A stretch of 33,444 bases of DNA from an uncultured Eubacteriales bacterium (GCA_949289145.1 CASEML010000157.1:1-33444), one strand, 5' to 3'. Positions 1 to 7,500 are shown, counted from the stretch's first letter. The notes: a model not told the origin generated them from the letters alone. Made by a program: numbers and translations.

Positions 1-82
1 AGGCTGCTTCCTGAATGTCCTTGGAACATTCACCGGAAACCCTTGCAGATTCAAGGTTTCTTGCCGCTTTTCCTCAGCGGCG
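1..82 (-). other. Hairpin-rich leader of a probable stable-RNA operon (partial)
   Basis: This is the transcribed stretch just downstream of the strong minus-strand promoter at 89-117. Read on the minus strand it folds into three consecutive stem-loops: GCCGCT/AGCGGC (about 64-82), AAACCTTG/CAAGGGTTT (about 37-59) and GAATGT/ACATTC (about 13-31). It contains no start codon with a ribosome binding site. Leaders of this type precede rRNA or tRNA operons in Clostridia, so I infer that an rRNA/tRNA operon lies just outside the left edge. No mature RNA sequence is visible here. Confidence 0.5.
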
Positions 83-768
83 TATATTAATATATCATAT
101 CTTTTTCGACCTGTCAACAAGTTTTTTAAAGTTTTTTTTACCTCAAGCAGTCCTCGAATAAATAATGCATGCTCCATCATAATCTGATTCCAGAACAAAT
201 ATTTCTCTTTTCTGTCTTCCATGCATATAGTGCCTTTGGTTTCCAGTTCCATTAAAAATTCTCTGTACAGCTTTGCTTCCCGAATAATGTGTTTCAAAAG
301 CAAAGGGTAATTGGCTGTATACATATGACAGCACTCTACTTCTTTTAAGACCTTTTCTTTAAATCCGATAAAGCCATCCAAAAGTTCTACTGCCCGCTTA
401 TTAAGGCTCTGTACTCTCATTCTAAGTTCTTTTTCATGGCATTTTTCGCTCCAGCGTAATTTTTGTTCCAATAAAGTAATATTTCGATTGATAGAAATTC
501 CTGTAAGGCTCTGGGTTTTTTCTTCTGCTTTTAAAGTATAAGGAGTAACAATTTCCTCTGATTCTATCACCTGTCTGCTGACAGCCCTATCACCTATTCT
601 CACCACATCTAAAAGCAGTTTTTCAAATTCTCCTTTGTATGCATCTGCTGTTCGTATAAAGGAACTGTCTTTTCTTTGGAATGCAGCTTCCATAAATATT
701 GCATGCTCCTTCATAATTCGCAGGAAAAATAGGTGCAGATCCACCGAAAAATTAACATATTGTTCCAT
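1..768 (-). CDS. DUF2935 family protein, 3' end lost (open at the left edge)
   Basis: The ATG at 768 follows an AGGAGAT ribosome binding site. The frame stays open to base 1 without a stop (256 codons). The first ~209 codons look like a DUF2935 protein of the Firmicutes: an N-terminal helical repeat containing RIMKEHAIFMEAAF (residues 17-30) and a second repeat containing NQIMMEHALFIRGLLE, ending near 142. DUF2935 proteins are usually about 260-270 residues with two such repeats and conserved HAxF motifs, probably metal-binding; their function is unknown. Beyond 142 the frame reads through an A/T-rich UP-like stretch, a consensus promoter and an RNA leader, so the last ~60 residues of the family are missing. 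The gene is either truncated by a rearrangement next to a stable-RNA operon or joined there by an assembly error at a repeat. Confidence 0.75.
   Translation of the reverse strand, partial: MEQYVNFSVDLHLFFLRIMKEHAIFMEAAFQRKDSSFIRTADAYKGEFEKLLLDVVRIGDRAVSRQVIESEEIVTPYTLKAEEKTQSLTGISINRNITLLEQKLRWSEKCHEKELRMRVQSLNKRAVELLDGFIGFKEKVLKEVECCHMYTANYPLLLKHIIREAKLYREFLMELETKGTICMEDRKEKYLFWNQIMMEHALFIRGLLEVKKTLKNLLTGRKRYDILIYAAEEKRQETLNLQGFPVNVPRTFRKQP
89..117 (-). promoter_or_regulatory. Strong sigma-A promoter, stable-RNA type
   Basis: On the minus strand there is a perfect -35 TTGACA (117-112), a 17-nt spacer and a -10 TATATT (94-89). The bases upstream of the -35 are A/T runs resembling an UP element. 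It points off the left edge. Its strength and hairpin leader fit an rRNA or tRNA operon. It lies inside the open reading frame of the DUF2935 gene, which shows that the end of that frame is not genuine coding sequence. Confidence 0.8.
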
Positions 769-869
769 ACTATTCACTATCTCCTAATAGATTCTAACTT
801 AATATATGCAATAAATTTTCTGTGGTGCTTTGCAGCATCGGTGCAGTTACATCTATATATTTTCCGGTT

Positions 870-1421
870 TTATAGTGCTGTTCCTTTCTTTGGAATAAAA
901 AAGGACTGCATATCCGCTTTTTCTAAAGTCAACAATTTTACTTTTCTGTCAATCCCGCCTGCATAACCTGTCAAGCTGCCGTTTGTTCCAACAACTCGAT
1001 GACAAGGTACGATAATTGAAATTTTGTTATGACCGACTGCTCCGCCCACTGCTTGTGCAGACATACGTTCAAGTCCTCTTTTTGCTGCAAGTTGTTTTGC
1101 TATTTCTCCGTAGGTGGCGGTTTCTCCGTATGAAATGGAACAGAGGATTTCCCATACCTCTTTTTGAAAATCTGTCCCTATAAAATGAAGTGGTACTGTA
1201 AAATCCGGCTCTTTGCCTGTAAAGTAAATATCAAGCCAGTTCTTCACCTTTTCAAACAGAGGTATCTCTATTTTTTCCTGTTCCTCATCTAAATGTAGGG
1301 CAAAATACTTCTGCCCCTCCAACCATAGCCCCGTCAAACCTATATCATCTGCCGCTAAAAGAATATTTCCTATAGGAGATTGATAATAACTAATATACTG
1401 CCTGTGTCTCTCTTTATACAT
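870..1421 (-). CDS. ogt: Methylated-DNA--protein-cysteine S-methyltransferase
   Basis: A DNA-repair suicide enzyme that moves the alkyl group from O6-alkylguanine (and O4-alkylthymine) onto its own cysteine. The 183-residue product has the active-site motif PCHRVVG with the acceptor Cys at residue 140. The DNA-binding helix region (FQKEVWEIL...YGEIA, residues 85-108) and the upstream asparagine hinge precede it. The N-terminal YYQSPIG segment is typical of the Ogt/MGMT class, and the length is normal. AGAGGAAA precedes the ATG. It sits 20 bp downstream of the ICMT-family gene on the same strand, so both are probably transcribed from the promoter at 2076-2104 and share its operator. Confidence 0.95.
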   Translation of the reverse strand: MYKERHRQYISYYQSPIGNILLAADDIGLTGLWLEGQKYFALHLDEEQEKIEIPLFEKVKNWLDIYFTGKEPDFTVPLHFIGTDFQKEVWEILCSISYGETATYGEIAKQLAAKRGLERMSAQAVGGAVGHNKISIIVPCHRVVGTNGSLTGYAGGIDRKVKLLTLEKADMQSFFIPKKGTAL

Positions 1422-1441
1422 AATTGATTTCCTCTTGTTTA

Positions 1442-2023
1442 TTATTTATTTATAACTCCAAAATATCTTCCAACCTTCTGCTTATAAATCTCATATTCTT
1501 CTCCAAATACCTTAGCAAGAAAGGATTCTTCCACTAAAATCTGAAAATGTATTAATACAATTCCCACTATACTTATGAAAGCAAGAACCGGATTTAAAAA
1601 TGCTGTTCCGATTCCAATATACACTAAATCAAACCCTAAAAATGCAGGATTTCTGCTGACTTTGTATATTCCCGAAGTAACAAGTCTGGTTTTATCACCC
1701 GTAGGAATTCCGGCGCGCCAACTGTCCTGCATTGTAATCATTGCGAAAATGAAAATACCAGTCCCGAAGGCAGCTATAAGAATACCTGCAATCTTAAAAA
1801 ATCTATGTACGGGAAAACTAACTTCAAATACTATACTTACTATCTCAATAAGCACCGTTACCTTTGATAATGCTTTTTCGACTATCATTGTATGTGTGGA
1901 TTTATCTCCCCTTCCTAATTGAGTAGTGTGAATTCCCTTTTTCTTCTGACCAAGCAATTTTATGATATATGCAGCATAATAAACTATAAGTATTCCTAAT
2001 GCTGATATTTGGTATATGTTCAT
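1442..2023 (-). CDS. Isoprenylcysteine carboxyl methyltransferase (ICMT) family membrane protein
   Basis: A 193-residue integral membrane protein with about five hydrophobic segments. The C-terminal half carries the ICMT/PEMT-like signature: SGIYKVSRNPAFLGF (residues 116-130) followed by EESFLAKVFGEEYEIYKQKV. In this fold the R-x-P and E...Y residues bind S-adenosylmethionine at the membrane face. Bacteria do not make farnesylated CaaX proteins, so the true methyl acceptor is unknown; lipids or small amphipathic compounds are possible. It is the first gene of a two-gene unit with ogt, under a consensus promoter with a palindromic operator, which suggests induction by a small molecule through a repressor encoded elsewhere. 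Confidence 0.85.
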   Translation of the reverse strand: MNIYQISALGILIVYYAAYIIKLLGQKKKGIHTTQLGRGDKSTHTMIVEKALSKVTVLIEIVSIVFEVSFPVHRFFKIAGILIAAFGTGIFIFAMITMQDSWRAGIPTGDKTRLVTSGIYKVSRNPAFLGFDLVYIGIGTAFLNPVLAFISIVGIVLIHFQILVEESFLAKVFGEEYEIYKQKVGRYFGVINK

Positions 2024-2051
2024 AATGATGCGCCCCTATATTTTGTTTCGT

Positions 2052-2067
2052 ATGAACAATTGTTCAT
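2052..2067. promoter_or_regulatory. 16-bp perfect palindromic operator
   Basis: ATGAACAATTGTTCAT is a perfect 16-bp inverted repeat lying just downstream of the -10 box, at or just after the predicted transcription start of the ICMT-ogt unit. Its length and symmetry fit a TetR-type dimer. No regulator gene is next to it in this window. Confidence 0.7.
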
Positions 2068-2075
2068 CTGTTTAT

Positions 2076-2104
2076 ATAATAAATTATTCGCTACATTATG
2101 TCAA
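2076..2104 (-). promoter_or_regulatory. Promoter of the ICMT-ogt unit
   Basis: Minus strand: -35 TTGACA (2104-2099), 17-nt spacer, -10 TATTAT (2081-2076), followed at once by the palindrome at 2052-2067. A repressor on that site would block initiation or escape. Confidence 0.8.
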
Positions 2105-2128
2105 CATATATCATTATCCAAAATTCTA

Positions 2129-2794
2129 TTATCTTGAAACCCTATAATGTCCAACTATATCGTTTCTTTTTTCAAGAATATCCTGCTCATAATAGGTCTG
2201 GATTGGACTATGATGATGGATTACATAAGGAACTCCATTCTCATTATGCCGCTCTGAAACAATACCAATATGATGTTGAAAAATCACAATATCGCCTCCT
2301 TGCCATTGTTCTACATCAGAGACCTCCGTTGTCAGTTCAATCGCCGTATTCTTATAATAAACCTCCAAATTTTTAACACGCCGAAAATCTATATTGGCAT
2401 CTACCTTTTCAAGTGCATAAGCATCTGGGTGCTGTGCAATATCTTTTTGCACTTCCTCCATAAGATCATATCCTGCATTTTTCATGGCATAAGCAACTAC
2501 ATCTGTACACACTCCATAACCATCATCCGGATACCCCCCATCATAATACTTACTTTTGTATTTGGGATGACTATTCACATAATTTAAAGCACCTTGTAAA
2601 ATATCGGTCTGATCATCAATTCCATCCTTATCTTTGTCCACTGAACTTCGTACAACAGCTATTGGAGTAGTATTTCGTGCCTCCGGTCTCTCGGAAGATG
2701 TATTTTGGTAATGCATTGTCCCATAACTCAAGCCACCAATAATACCACCTATTAAAATAACGCAAACTGCTATCCAGCATTTTTTCTTTTTCAT
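2129..2794 (-). CDS. DUF1287 domain-containing secreted or membrane-anchored protein
   Basis: The start is the ATG at 2794, preceded by GGAAGG at good spacing; an in-frame ATG 45 bases upstream (2839) lacks a ribosome binding site. The 221-residue product opens with KKKK and a hydrophobic segment (about residues 5-25), a signal anchor or signal peptide. A DKDKDGIDD acidic stretch follows (around residues 53-61), and then the DUF1287 domain with conserved YYDGGYPDDGYGVCTDVV, ...HPDAY..., WQGGDIVIF and HHIGIVSER. DUF1287 belongs to the NlpC/P60-like cysteine peptidase superfamily; the Cys in GVCTDVV and the His in HHIGIVS are the expected catalytic pair, suggesting a cell-wall peptidase or amidase. 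The target is unknown. It is monocistronic with its own promoter at 2888-2916. Confidence 0.85.
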   Translation of the reverse strand: MKKKKCWIAVCVILIGGIIGGLSYGTMHYQNTSSERPEARNTTPIAVVRSSVDKDKDGIDDQTDILQGALNYVNSHPKYKSKYYDGGYPDDGYGVCTDVVAYAMKNAGYDLMEEVQKDIAQHPDAYALEKVDANIDFRRVKNLEVYYKNTAIELTTEVSDVEQWQGGDIVIFQHHIGIVSERHNENGVPYVIHHHSPIQTYYEQDILEKRNDIVGHYRVSR

Positions 2795-2887
2795 ATCAGC
2801 CTTCCATATCCATAATAATTTATATTTTTTAATAGTCATTTAGCAATACTGGTCGACCATTTTTTAACTTAAGTTTACTGTTATTAT

Positions 2888-2916
2888 ATATTAACCCTTT
2901 TAAAATGCGGATGCAA
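2888..2916 (-). promoter_or_regulatory. Promoter of the DUF1287 gene
   Basis: Minus strand: TTGCAT (2916-2911), 17-nt spacer, TAATAT (2893-2888). The ~90-nt leader contains a 10-bp palindrome TGGTCGACCA (2850-2859) of unknown role. Confidence 0.55.
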
Positions 2917-3037
2917 GATGTTATTTGTCACTAATTCAATGACATATGTCACTTTTCCTACAAGCCATTCAATAACCCATACTATAGAACACCAACACTA
3001 GAAAACATGCCTTGTAAACTTTCTGTGGTCATAAAAA

Positions 3038-3059
3038 AACGCCATAAGTATACTTATAC
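3038..3059 (-). terminator. Weak candidate terminator after the XRE/membrane-protein operon
   Basis: The palindrome ATAAGTATACTTAT (3044-3057) is followed on the minus strand by GGCG and a run of T residues. The stem is only about 5 bp and AT-only, and the T run begins 4 nt away, so this is a weak call. Confidence 0.3.
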
Positions 3060-3080
3060 TCTACCTATGCCGGTTCCCTC

Positions 3081-3308
3081 TTATCTTCCAACTATCTTTT
3101 TCATCGTCCGCAATTTCCACTGACGGAAATTACTTAAATCATATTTTCTGCCAACCAGACCCAAACCCATGCCAGCCAGTGCGATTCCTGTAATACCCCC
3201 CTGAATAAAACCCGGAAAAGCCTCTATTTCTTTTGAAAAAAGATAAATTCCATTTGCCAGCAAACCGATTAACATAAACTTTTTATTTTCATTCTTATTA
3301 TTTCTCAT
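3081..3308 (-). CDS. Small hydrophobic protein of the XRE operon
   Basis: The best start is the ATG at 3308, 8 nt after GGGAG; the in-frame ATG at 3314 is only 2 nt from it. The 75-residue product begins with a basic/polar head (MRNNKNENKK), then has one or two hydrophobic segments (FMLIGLLANGIYLFS; GGITGIALAGMGLGLVG), and ends in a basic tail. I do not recognise a named family. It starts 14 bp after the preceding membrane-protein gene and is the third gene of the operon headed by the XRE regulator. Small membrane proteins of this kind often sit beside YozG-like regulators in Firmicutes; a function cannot be assigned. Confidence 0.7.
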   Translation of the reverse strand: MRNNKNENKKFMLIGLLANGIYLFSKEIEAFPGFIQGGITGIALAGMGLGLVGRKYDLSNFRQWKLRTMKKIVGR

Positions 3309-3321
3309 ATTCATTTCTCCC

Positions 3322-3801
3322 TTAAATCCTTTTTGAGACAATTTTATAAGCAACACCATAAGCCGCCACAAACAGGCAGATCAGAAAGCATAATACCTTC
3401 ATTAAAACCGGATACCACAATCCTCCGATCAACATTACCAAATACATAGCTATGATCAATACCATCAGTGCAATCTTTGTTGCCTCTGTACTGATCTGCC
3501 GATTTCGTTCATCCGATAATTCCACTCTTGCCATTCTTAATCTTTCTTCCTCTTTCAACAATCTTCTGTTTTTGAGGAAAAGAACTATACTGGCTGCCGT
3601 TAGTCCGCTTCCAAAACCCATATATGTACCCAATATATACTCTGGAATATTTACTTTCCAAAGGCGTTGAGCCAGTATTGACACAACAAGGGTTACTACT
3701 CCTATCAAAAATAAAACAGCTAACTTATAATTACGTTTTTTGAGATATTTTTTATATTCTTCATTTGATGTAATATCAGTTCCACAAAAAATTCCTAACA
3801 T
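3322..3801 (-). CDS. Four-helix membrane protein, DUF2178-like
   Basis: 159 residues with four predicted transmembrane segments (about 28-46, 58-76, 108-127, 131-153). Between helices 2 and 3 there is a charged cytoplasmic loop with LSDERNRQISTEAT. A DER-x-x-x-I motif before a helix pair is characteristic of the DUF2178 type of small membrane proteins that are co-transcribed with short XRE regulators; the family assignment is by motif only. The start overlaps the regulator's stop by 7 bp (ATG at 3801), indicating translational coupling. The role is unknown; the regulator/membrane-protein pair suggests that the membrane protein modulates or is controlled by the regulator. Confidence 0.8.
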   Translation of the reverse strand: MLGIFCGTDITSNEEYKKYLKKRNYKLAVLFLIGVVTLVVSILAQRLWKVNIPEYILGTYMGFGSGLTAASIVLFLKNRRLLKEEERLRMARVELSDERNRQISTEATKIALMVLIIAMYLVMLIGGLWYPVLMKVLCFLICLFVAAYGVAYKIVSKRI

Positions 3802-4004
3802 AAATTTTCTTCCTCCTCAAAAATAAAAATGTCCTCAATTGATAACTGAAAATACTGTGCAATTTTATGAGCTAAAACAAGAGAAGCTTTATATTTTCCA
3901 CTTTCCAATGAAATAATGGTCTGACGTGTCACATCCAAAGCATCTGCCAGCTCACTTTGAGTTATCTTACGCTGTTTGCGTAACTCCTGTATTCTTGTTT
4001 TCAC
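3795..4004 (-). CDS. Short XRE-family transcriptional regulator (GTG start)
   Basis: A 69-residue protein that is almost entirely one Cro/C1-type helix-turn-helix: ITQSELADALDVTRQTIISLE covers the recognition helices (residues 14-34), followed by YFQLSIEDIFIFEEEE. It belongs to the short YozG-like class with no sensory domain. The start is GTG at 4004 after GGAGAG. It heads an operon with two membrane proteins and probably represses its own promoter, where two direct copies of ATTTTACAT lie (see 4053-4094). Confidence 0.9.
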   Translation of the reverse strand: MKTRIQELRKQRKITQSELADALDVTRQTIISLESGKYKASLVLAHKIAQYFQLSIEDIFIFEEEENLC

Positions 4005-4052
4005 ACCCTCTCTCCTTTCTTATATTTTATGTCTAGTTCGCTCTACATCTAA

Positions 4053-4094
4053 AGTATAGTTTATTTTACATAATATATCAAGTGCATTTTACAT
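4053..4094 (-). promoter_or_regulatory. XRE operon promoter with paired direct-repeat operators
   Basis: Minus strand: TTGATA (4081-4076), 17-nt spacer, TATACT (4058-4053). The nonamer ATTTTACAT (plus-strand reading) occurs at 4063-4071, inside the spacer, and again at 4086-4094, just upstream of the -35, with starts 23 bp apart. Placement on one face of the helix about two turns apart suggests autoregulatory operators for the XRE protein. Confidence 0.65.
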
Positions 4095-4100
4095 TTTTAC

Positions 4101-4135
4101 AAAAAAATAGCGAAGATTATCTTTGTATCTTCACT
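4101..4135 (-). terminator. Rho-independent terminator of the YyaL gene
   Basis: Minus strand: AGTGAAGAT (4135-4127) pairs with ATCTTCGCT (4117-4109) with one G-U pair, followed by A then seven T residues (4107-4101). It lies 24 bp after the stop codon. Confidence 0.85.
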
Positions 4136-4158
4136 ACTTTTCTAATAAACCCTATCTA

Positions 4159-6159
4159 CTATAAATTAACAGGCGGCATACAGCTATGAGCTTTGCAAAT
4201 ATAAAGGGTTGTTTTGTCATTTATCCTTTTATATTCTGCCGTTTCCTCCTCAAACACCAGAATATCTGCTCCCTGTTTCATTCTTTCTTTTAACTTTTCT
4301 AAATCCGCCTGATTTTTCAATACACATACAATATGCTCCGGTGGATTTTGATAGGCAGACAATGCTGTCAGAAAAAAACTTTGTCCTGCCGCCTTTCCAT
4401 TTCCAGCGAAAGAAGCTGAACTTTGTTCAGACTCTGCCCCGCAAGAAGCCAGAAATCTTAGCTGTTTTTCCGCCTGTTCCTGCCATTCATCTTCTAAAAG
4501 CAGATTCCGCAATTTTACCAAATTAAATGCCATCACCGAATTACCGCTTGGAATAGCACCGTCGTAAGTTTCTTTTGGTATTAAAATTAATTGTTCGTTT
4601 TCCCTGCCATAAAGGTAAAAGCCACCCTGCTCTTTATCACCAAAATCAGTCATTGCTTTTTTACAATACCTGATTGCTTTATCTAAATACTTTCTATCCA
4701 ATGTGGCTTCATATAAATTTATCAAAGCAAATACATAAAAAGCATAATCATCTAAAAATCCTGTTCCCTGACATCTGCCTTCCCGAAAACTGACAAATAG
4801 TGCATCTTCTTGTTGTTGATGGTTTTCTATAAAATCACAGGCTGCTTTTGCCTGCTGCAAATAGACTTCTTTATCAAATATCCGGTACATCATTGCCAAA
4901 GCTCCGATCATCAGACCATTCCATGAAGTTAAAATTTTATCATCTAAATGAAGTTTATTCCGTTCCTTTCGATAAGAATATACCTTAGTAATATATTCCT
5001 TAAATTCTTCTTCGCAAAAATCATCAGCGGCCTTTAAACGGTTGGGAATATTTTTACCTTCAAAGTTTCCCTGTTTTGTTATGTTATAATGAGCATTAAA
5101 TTGCTTTCCCTTTTCCACGCCCAACAATTCAATGATTTCATTATAGTCAAATACATAGTATTTACCTTCCACTCCTTCGCTGTCAGCGTCCTGTGCAGAG
5201 TAAAATCCCCCTTCAGGACTGGTCATTTCGCGCAGAATATAGTCCGCAGTTTTTTCTGCAATGCTTCGGTAAATCATTTTTCCGGTAATAGAAAAGGCCT
5301 TGGTATAACTAAGCAGAAGCAATGCATTATCGTACAACATTTTTTCAAAATGGGGAACCAGAAAATAATTGTCTGTGGAATATCTGGAAAATCCATAACC
5401 GATATGGTCAAAAATTCCTCCCTTGTACATTTGGAGTAAAGTTTTTTCCGCCATTTCAAGAGCACGTTTCTCCCCTGTCACCTTATAATACTCCATTAAA
5501 AACATAAGATTGTGAGGAGTAGGAAATTTAGGAGCCCTTCCAAAACCACCATTTACTCTGTCAAAATGATTCCAAAACCACAAAAATGCCTGTTCTGACA
5601 ATTTTTCATATATTCCTTTGCTTTTCTGATCTTCTGTAAATTGCAGAGTTTCTCCTTCTGTATAACTTTTTAGCTGTCTTGTAATTTCTTCGCCGGTTTT
5701 TACAAGACTGTCCTTATTTTGTTCCCATTTTTCATGGATAAGTTTCAATAATTCTAAAAATCCAATACTTCCGTAAGAAGCATTTTTCGGAAAATAGGTT
5801 CCTGCGTAAAAAGGCTTTTGCTCCGGTGTCATAAAGATGCTTGTGGGCCAGCCGCCACTTCCGGTAAGCATCATACAGACAGACATATAAATACTGTCAA
5901 TATCCGGCCGTTCTTCTTTGTCTACTTTAATGGAAATAAAGTTCCGATTTAACTCCTCCGCCACTTCCTCATCTTCAAAACTTTCATGGGCCATAACATG
6001 ACACCAGTGACAGGTGCTGTAGCCAATACTTAAAAATATAGGTTTATTCTCTTTCTTTGCCTGTTGAAACGCCTCCTTACACCAGGGATACCAATGTACA
6101 GGATTATCTGCATGCTGTAATAAATAAGGGCTTGTCTGGTCTTTTAAATTATTTTTCAG
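4159..6159 (-). CDS. yyaL: Thioredoxin domain-containing protein, YyaL/DUF255 (SSP411) family
   Basis: A large cytosolic protein with an N-terminal thioredoxin-like DUF255 domain ([17 protein letters not shown], then STCHWCHVM with a CxxC pair at residues 50 and 53 of the short form) fused to an (alpha/alpha)6-barrel like that of glycoside hydrolases and N-acylglucosamine epimerases. The family is widespread, highly conserved and biochemically undefined. The ATG at 6219 would give 686 residues but has no ribosome binding site and lies about 4 nt from the predicted transcription start. A textbook GAGGTGAT (6171-6164) is instead placed 4 nt before an in-frame CTG at 6159, giving 666 residues beginning just before the conserved [12 protein letters not shown] take CTG as the likely start. 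The gene is monocistronic, with a terminator at 4101-4135. Confidence 0.93.
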   Translation of the reverse strand: MKNNLKDQTSPYLLQHADNPVHWYPWCKEAFQQAKKENKPIFLSIGYSTCHWCHVMAHESFEDEEVAEELNRNFISIKVDKEERPDIDSIYMSVCMMLTGSGGWPTSIFMTPEQKPFYAGTYFPKNASYGSIGFLELLKLIHEKWEQNKDSLVKTGEEITRQLKSYTEGETLQFTEDQKSKGIYEKLSEQAFLWFWNHFDRVNGGFGRAPKFPTPHNLMFLMEYYKVTGEKRALEMAEKTLLQMYKGGIFDHIGYGFSRYSTDNYFLVPHFEKMLYDNALLLLSYTKAFSITGKMIYRSIAEKTADYILREMTSPEGGFYSAQDADSEGVEGKYYVFDYNEIIELLGVEKGKQFNAHYNITKQGNFEGKNIPNRLKAADDFCEEEFKEYITKVYSYRKERNKLHLDDKILTSWNGLMIGALAMMYRIFDKEVYLQQAKAACDFIENHQQQEDALFVSFREGRCQGTGFLDDYAFYVFALINLYEATLDRKYLDKAIRYCKKAMTDFGDKEQGGFYLYGRENEQLILIPKETYDGAIPSGNSVMAFNLVKLRNLLLEDEWQEQAEKQLRFLASCGAESEQSSASFAGNGKAAGQSFFLTALSAYQNPPEHIVCVLKNQADLEKLKERMKQGADILVFEEETAEYKRINDKTTLYICKAHSCMPPVNL

Positions 6160-6229
6160 TTTTATCACCTCTGTTTTAATATTGGCTTTTTTCGCAAAAC
6201 TATTCCAAGAACAGCCCATAACGAATCAG

Positions 6230-6258
6230 ATTAAACTATCACAAAAATCTTTCGACAA
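6230..6258 (-). promoter_or_regulatory. Candidate promoter of yyaL
   Basis: Minus strand: TTGTCG (6258-6253), 17-nt spacer, TTTAAT (6235-6230). The predicted start near 6223 would leave the ATG at 6219 almost leaderless and gives the CTG at 6159 a ~60-nt leader. Confidence 0.45.
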
Positions 6259-6374
6259 AATTCTACTTTTTATTTTTCTAATAAATACCCTATTTTTCTT
6301 ATTTTTTAGCTTTTTATCCCATTTTTTCAGTTATATTTTGCTATTGCAAAACTTTCATTCTACATTTTTCGCTA

Positions 6375-6403
6375 TTGACTTTGCTTTTTATACATAGTAC
6401 TAT
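6375..6403 (+). promoter_or_regulatory. Promoter of the CBM21 protein gene
   Basis: TTGACT (6375-6380), 17-nt spacer, TACTAT (6398-6403). The leader is about 50 nt and includes the palindrome AGTAAGTACTTACT (6410-6423). Confidence 0.65.
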
Positions 6404-6462
6404 CCAACTAGTAAGTACTTACTATAGTTAAACATAATAAGAAAAAAATAGGAGTGTATATT

Positions 6463-7212
6463 ATGAAGATACGAAAAACTTTAAAAAAATTGTCAGCTAT
6501 TGTTATGAGCTTTGCCATGTTATTTGGAATTCTTCCGATGTTAGGCTGCGGAATTACAGCCAAGGCAGCTTCTAATCCGGTGAAAATGTATTTCATGGAT
6601 TTTACTTTCAGTAAATATGGTATTACAGACCGCAATATTTATATTCAAGTAGATGCCGGCAGTGCTGCTAACAAGGCTGTTTATGTTCATTATGAAAATA
6701 TTCATGAAGGAGTGTGGCAGGATGCACAGGCAAGTTTTGTTACCAAATTAGATGCCAACACAGAAATTTGGAAAGCAAATGTTCACGGTACTGGATTAGG
6801 TGAAGAATATGCGATTAAGTATATTGGAGATGGCCAGACTTATTGGGACAACAACAATGGAAACAATTACACAAACAGCGACCTTTTAGGCGAAGCCAAC
6901 GTATCTGCACAGCGCCTTCGTTTTGGAAACAACGGCTATTATTTACAGGTTGCAGTAAAGAATCTGGCTTATAACAAAATTGTTAAAGTGAGATATACCG
7001 AAGATAACTGGGCAACTTATAAGGACGTGGATTTACAATATAAATCTGCTATTACCGGAACAAACAGTGAGTTATGGGATGTCACATTGAATTTGGACAA
7101 TGCTTCAAGAGATAATTTTGAATTCTGTGTGTACTATCAGGTAAACGGTCAGACTTACTGGGATAATAATTTCGGTTCTAATTATGATATTAGTTATTAT
7201 AGAGCATATTAA
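6463..7212 (+). CDS. Secreted protein with two tandem CBM21-like starch-binding domains
   Basis: The start is the ATG at 6463, after GGAG at 6451. The 249-residue product has a signal peptide (MKIRKTLKK, a hydrophobic core, then TAKA before ASNPVK). Two domains of about 100 residues follow. Each ends in the CBM21 hallmark: GQTYWDNNNGNNY in the first and NGQTYWDNNFGSNY in the second, the latter preceded by FEFCVYYQV. CBM21 modules bind starch or glycogen in fungal glucoamylases and in glycogen-targeting phosphatase subunits. There is no catalytic domain, no sortase motif and no S-layer domain, so this is a free secreted glucan-binding protein or a partner in a starch-degrading complex. The gene stands alone between its own promoter and terminator. 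Only the starch-binding call is firm; the biological role is inferred. Confidence 0.85.
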   Translation: MKIRKTLKKLSAIVMSFAMLFGILPMLGCGITAKAASNPVKMYFMDFTFSKYGITDRNIYIQVDAGSAANKAVYVHYENIHEGVWQDAQASFVTKLDANTEIWKANVHGTGLGEEYAIKYIGDGQTYWDNNNGNNYTNSDLLGEANVSAQRLRFGNNGYYLQVAVKNLAYNKIVKVRYTEDNWATYKDVDLQYKSAITGTNSELWDVTLNLDNASRDNFEFCVYYQVNGQTYWDNNFGSNYDISYYRAY

Positions 7213-7296
7213 TTCAATGGAAACAATAATATAGGTAATTTTTATCTGGTAAAGTCACTGAAAACAATAGATAAAAGCATTTTAAAATAAAAGCAG

Positions 7297-7349
7297 TGGA
7301 GTGTTGCAATAACATTTTTTATTGTTATTGCACACTCCATTTTATTTTT
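7297..7349 (+). terminator. Rho-independent terminator of the CBM21 protein gene
   Basis: A long stem: arm 7297-7314 pairs with arm 7323-7339 with a single bulged T, loop TTTTTTAT, then TTTTATTTTT. This is a strong, unambiguous intrinsic terminator 85 bp after the stop. Confidence 0.95.
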
Positions 7350-7367
7350 CAGCAGTGAGAATCATTT

Positions 7368-7500
7368 CTATATTTTTATCTTCTTCCCTTTACCGCCTTG
7401 CTGTACAATAACCTTGTTATTCGCAATATACACTTATATATTGCTCCATGTAACCTCCCCTTCCTTGATGATAAGTATTTCTTTTCCCTCAATATAATGC
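7368..7500 (-). pseudogene. Possible degraded coding remnant, unrecognised
   Basis: On the minus strand, EGKEILIIKEGEVTWSNI runs to a stop. After one frameshift, VYIANNKVIVQQGGKGKKIKI continues to TAG at 7370-7368. The two pieces together read like the end of a protein, but there is no start, no ribosome binding site and no family match I can name. It may be debris or chance. Confidence 0.25.

Noticed and set aside
1-82. A tRNA gene at the left edge
   Set aside because: The hairpins do not form a cloverleaf and no T-loop consensus (GGTTCGAATCC type) is present.
2270-2587. Plus-strand ORF opposite the DUF1287 gene
   Set aside because: It has no ribosome binding site and is the complement of a gene with clear family motifs.
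2940-2951. TGACATATGTCA palindrome upstream of the DUF1287 promoter as an operator
   Set aside because: It is upstream of the -35 by about 25 bp, AT-rich and isolated; without a regulator or a second copy it cannot be supported.
6505-6560. Lipoprotein signal (…MLGC) in the CBM21 protein
   Set aside because: The residues before the Cys do not fit a good lipobox and a standard signal-peptidase site (AKA before AS) follows, so secretion as a soluble protein is more likely.
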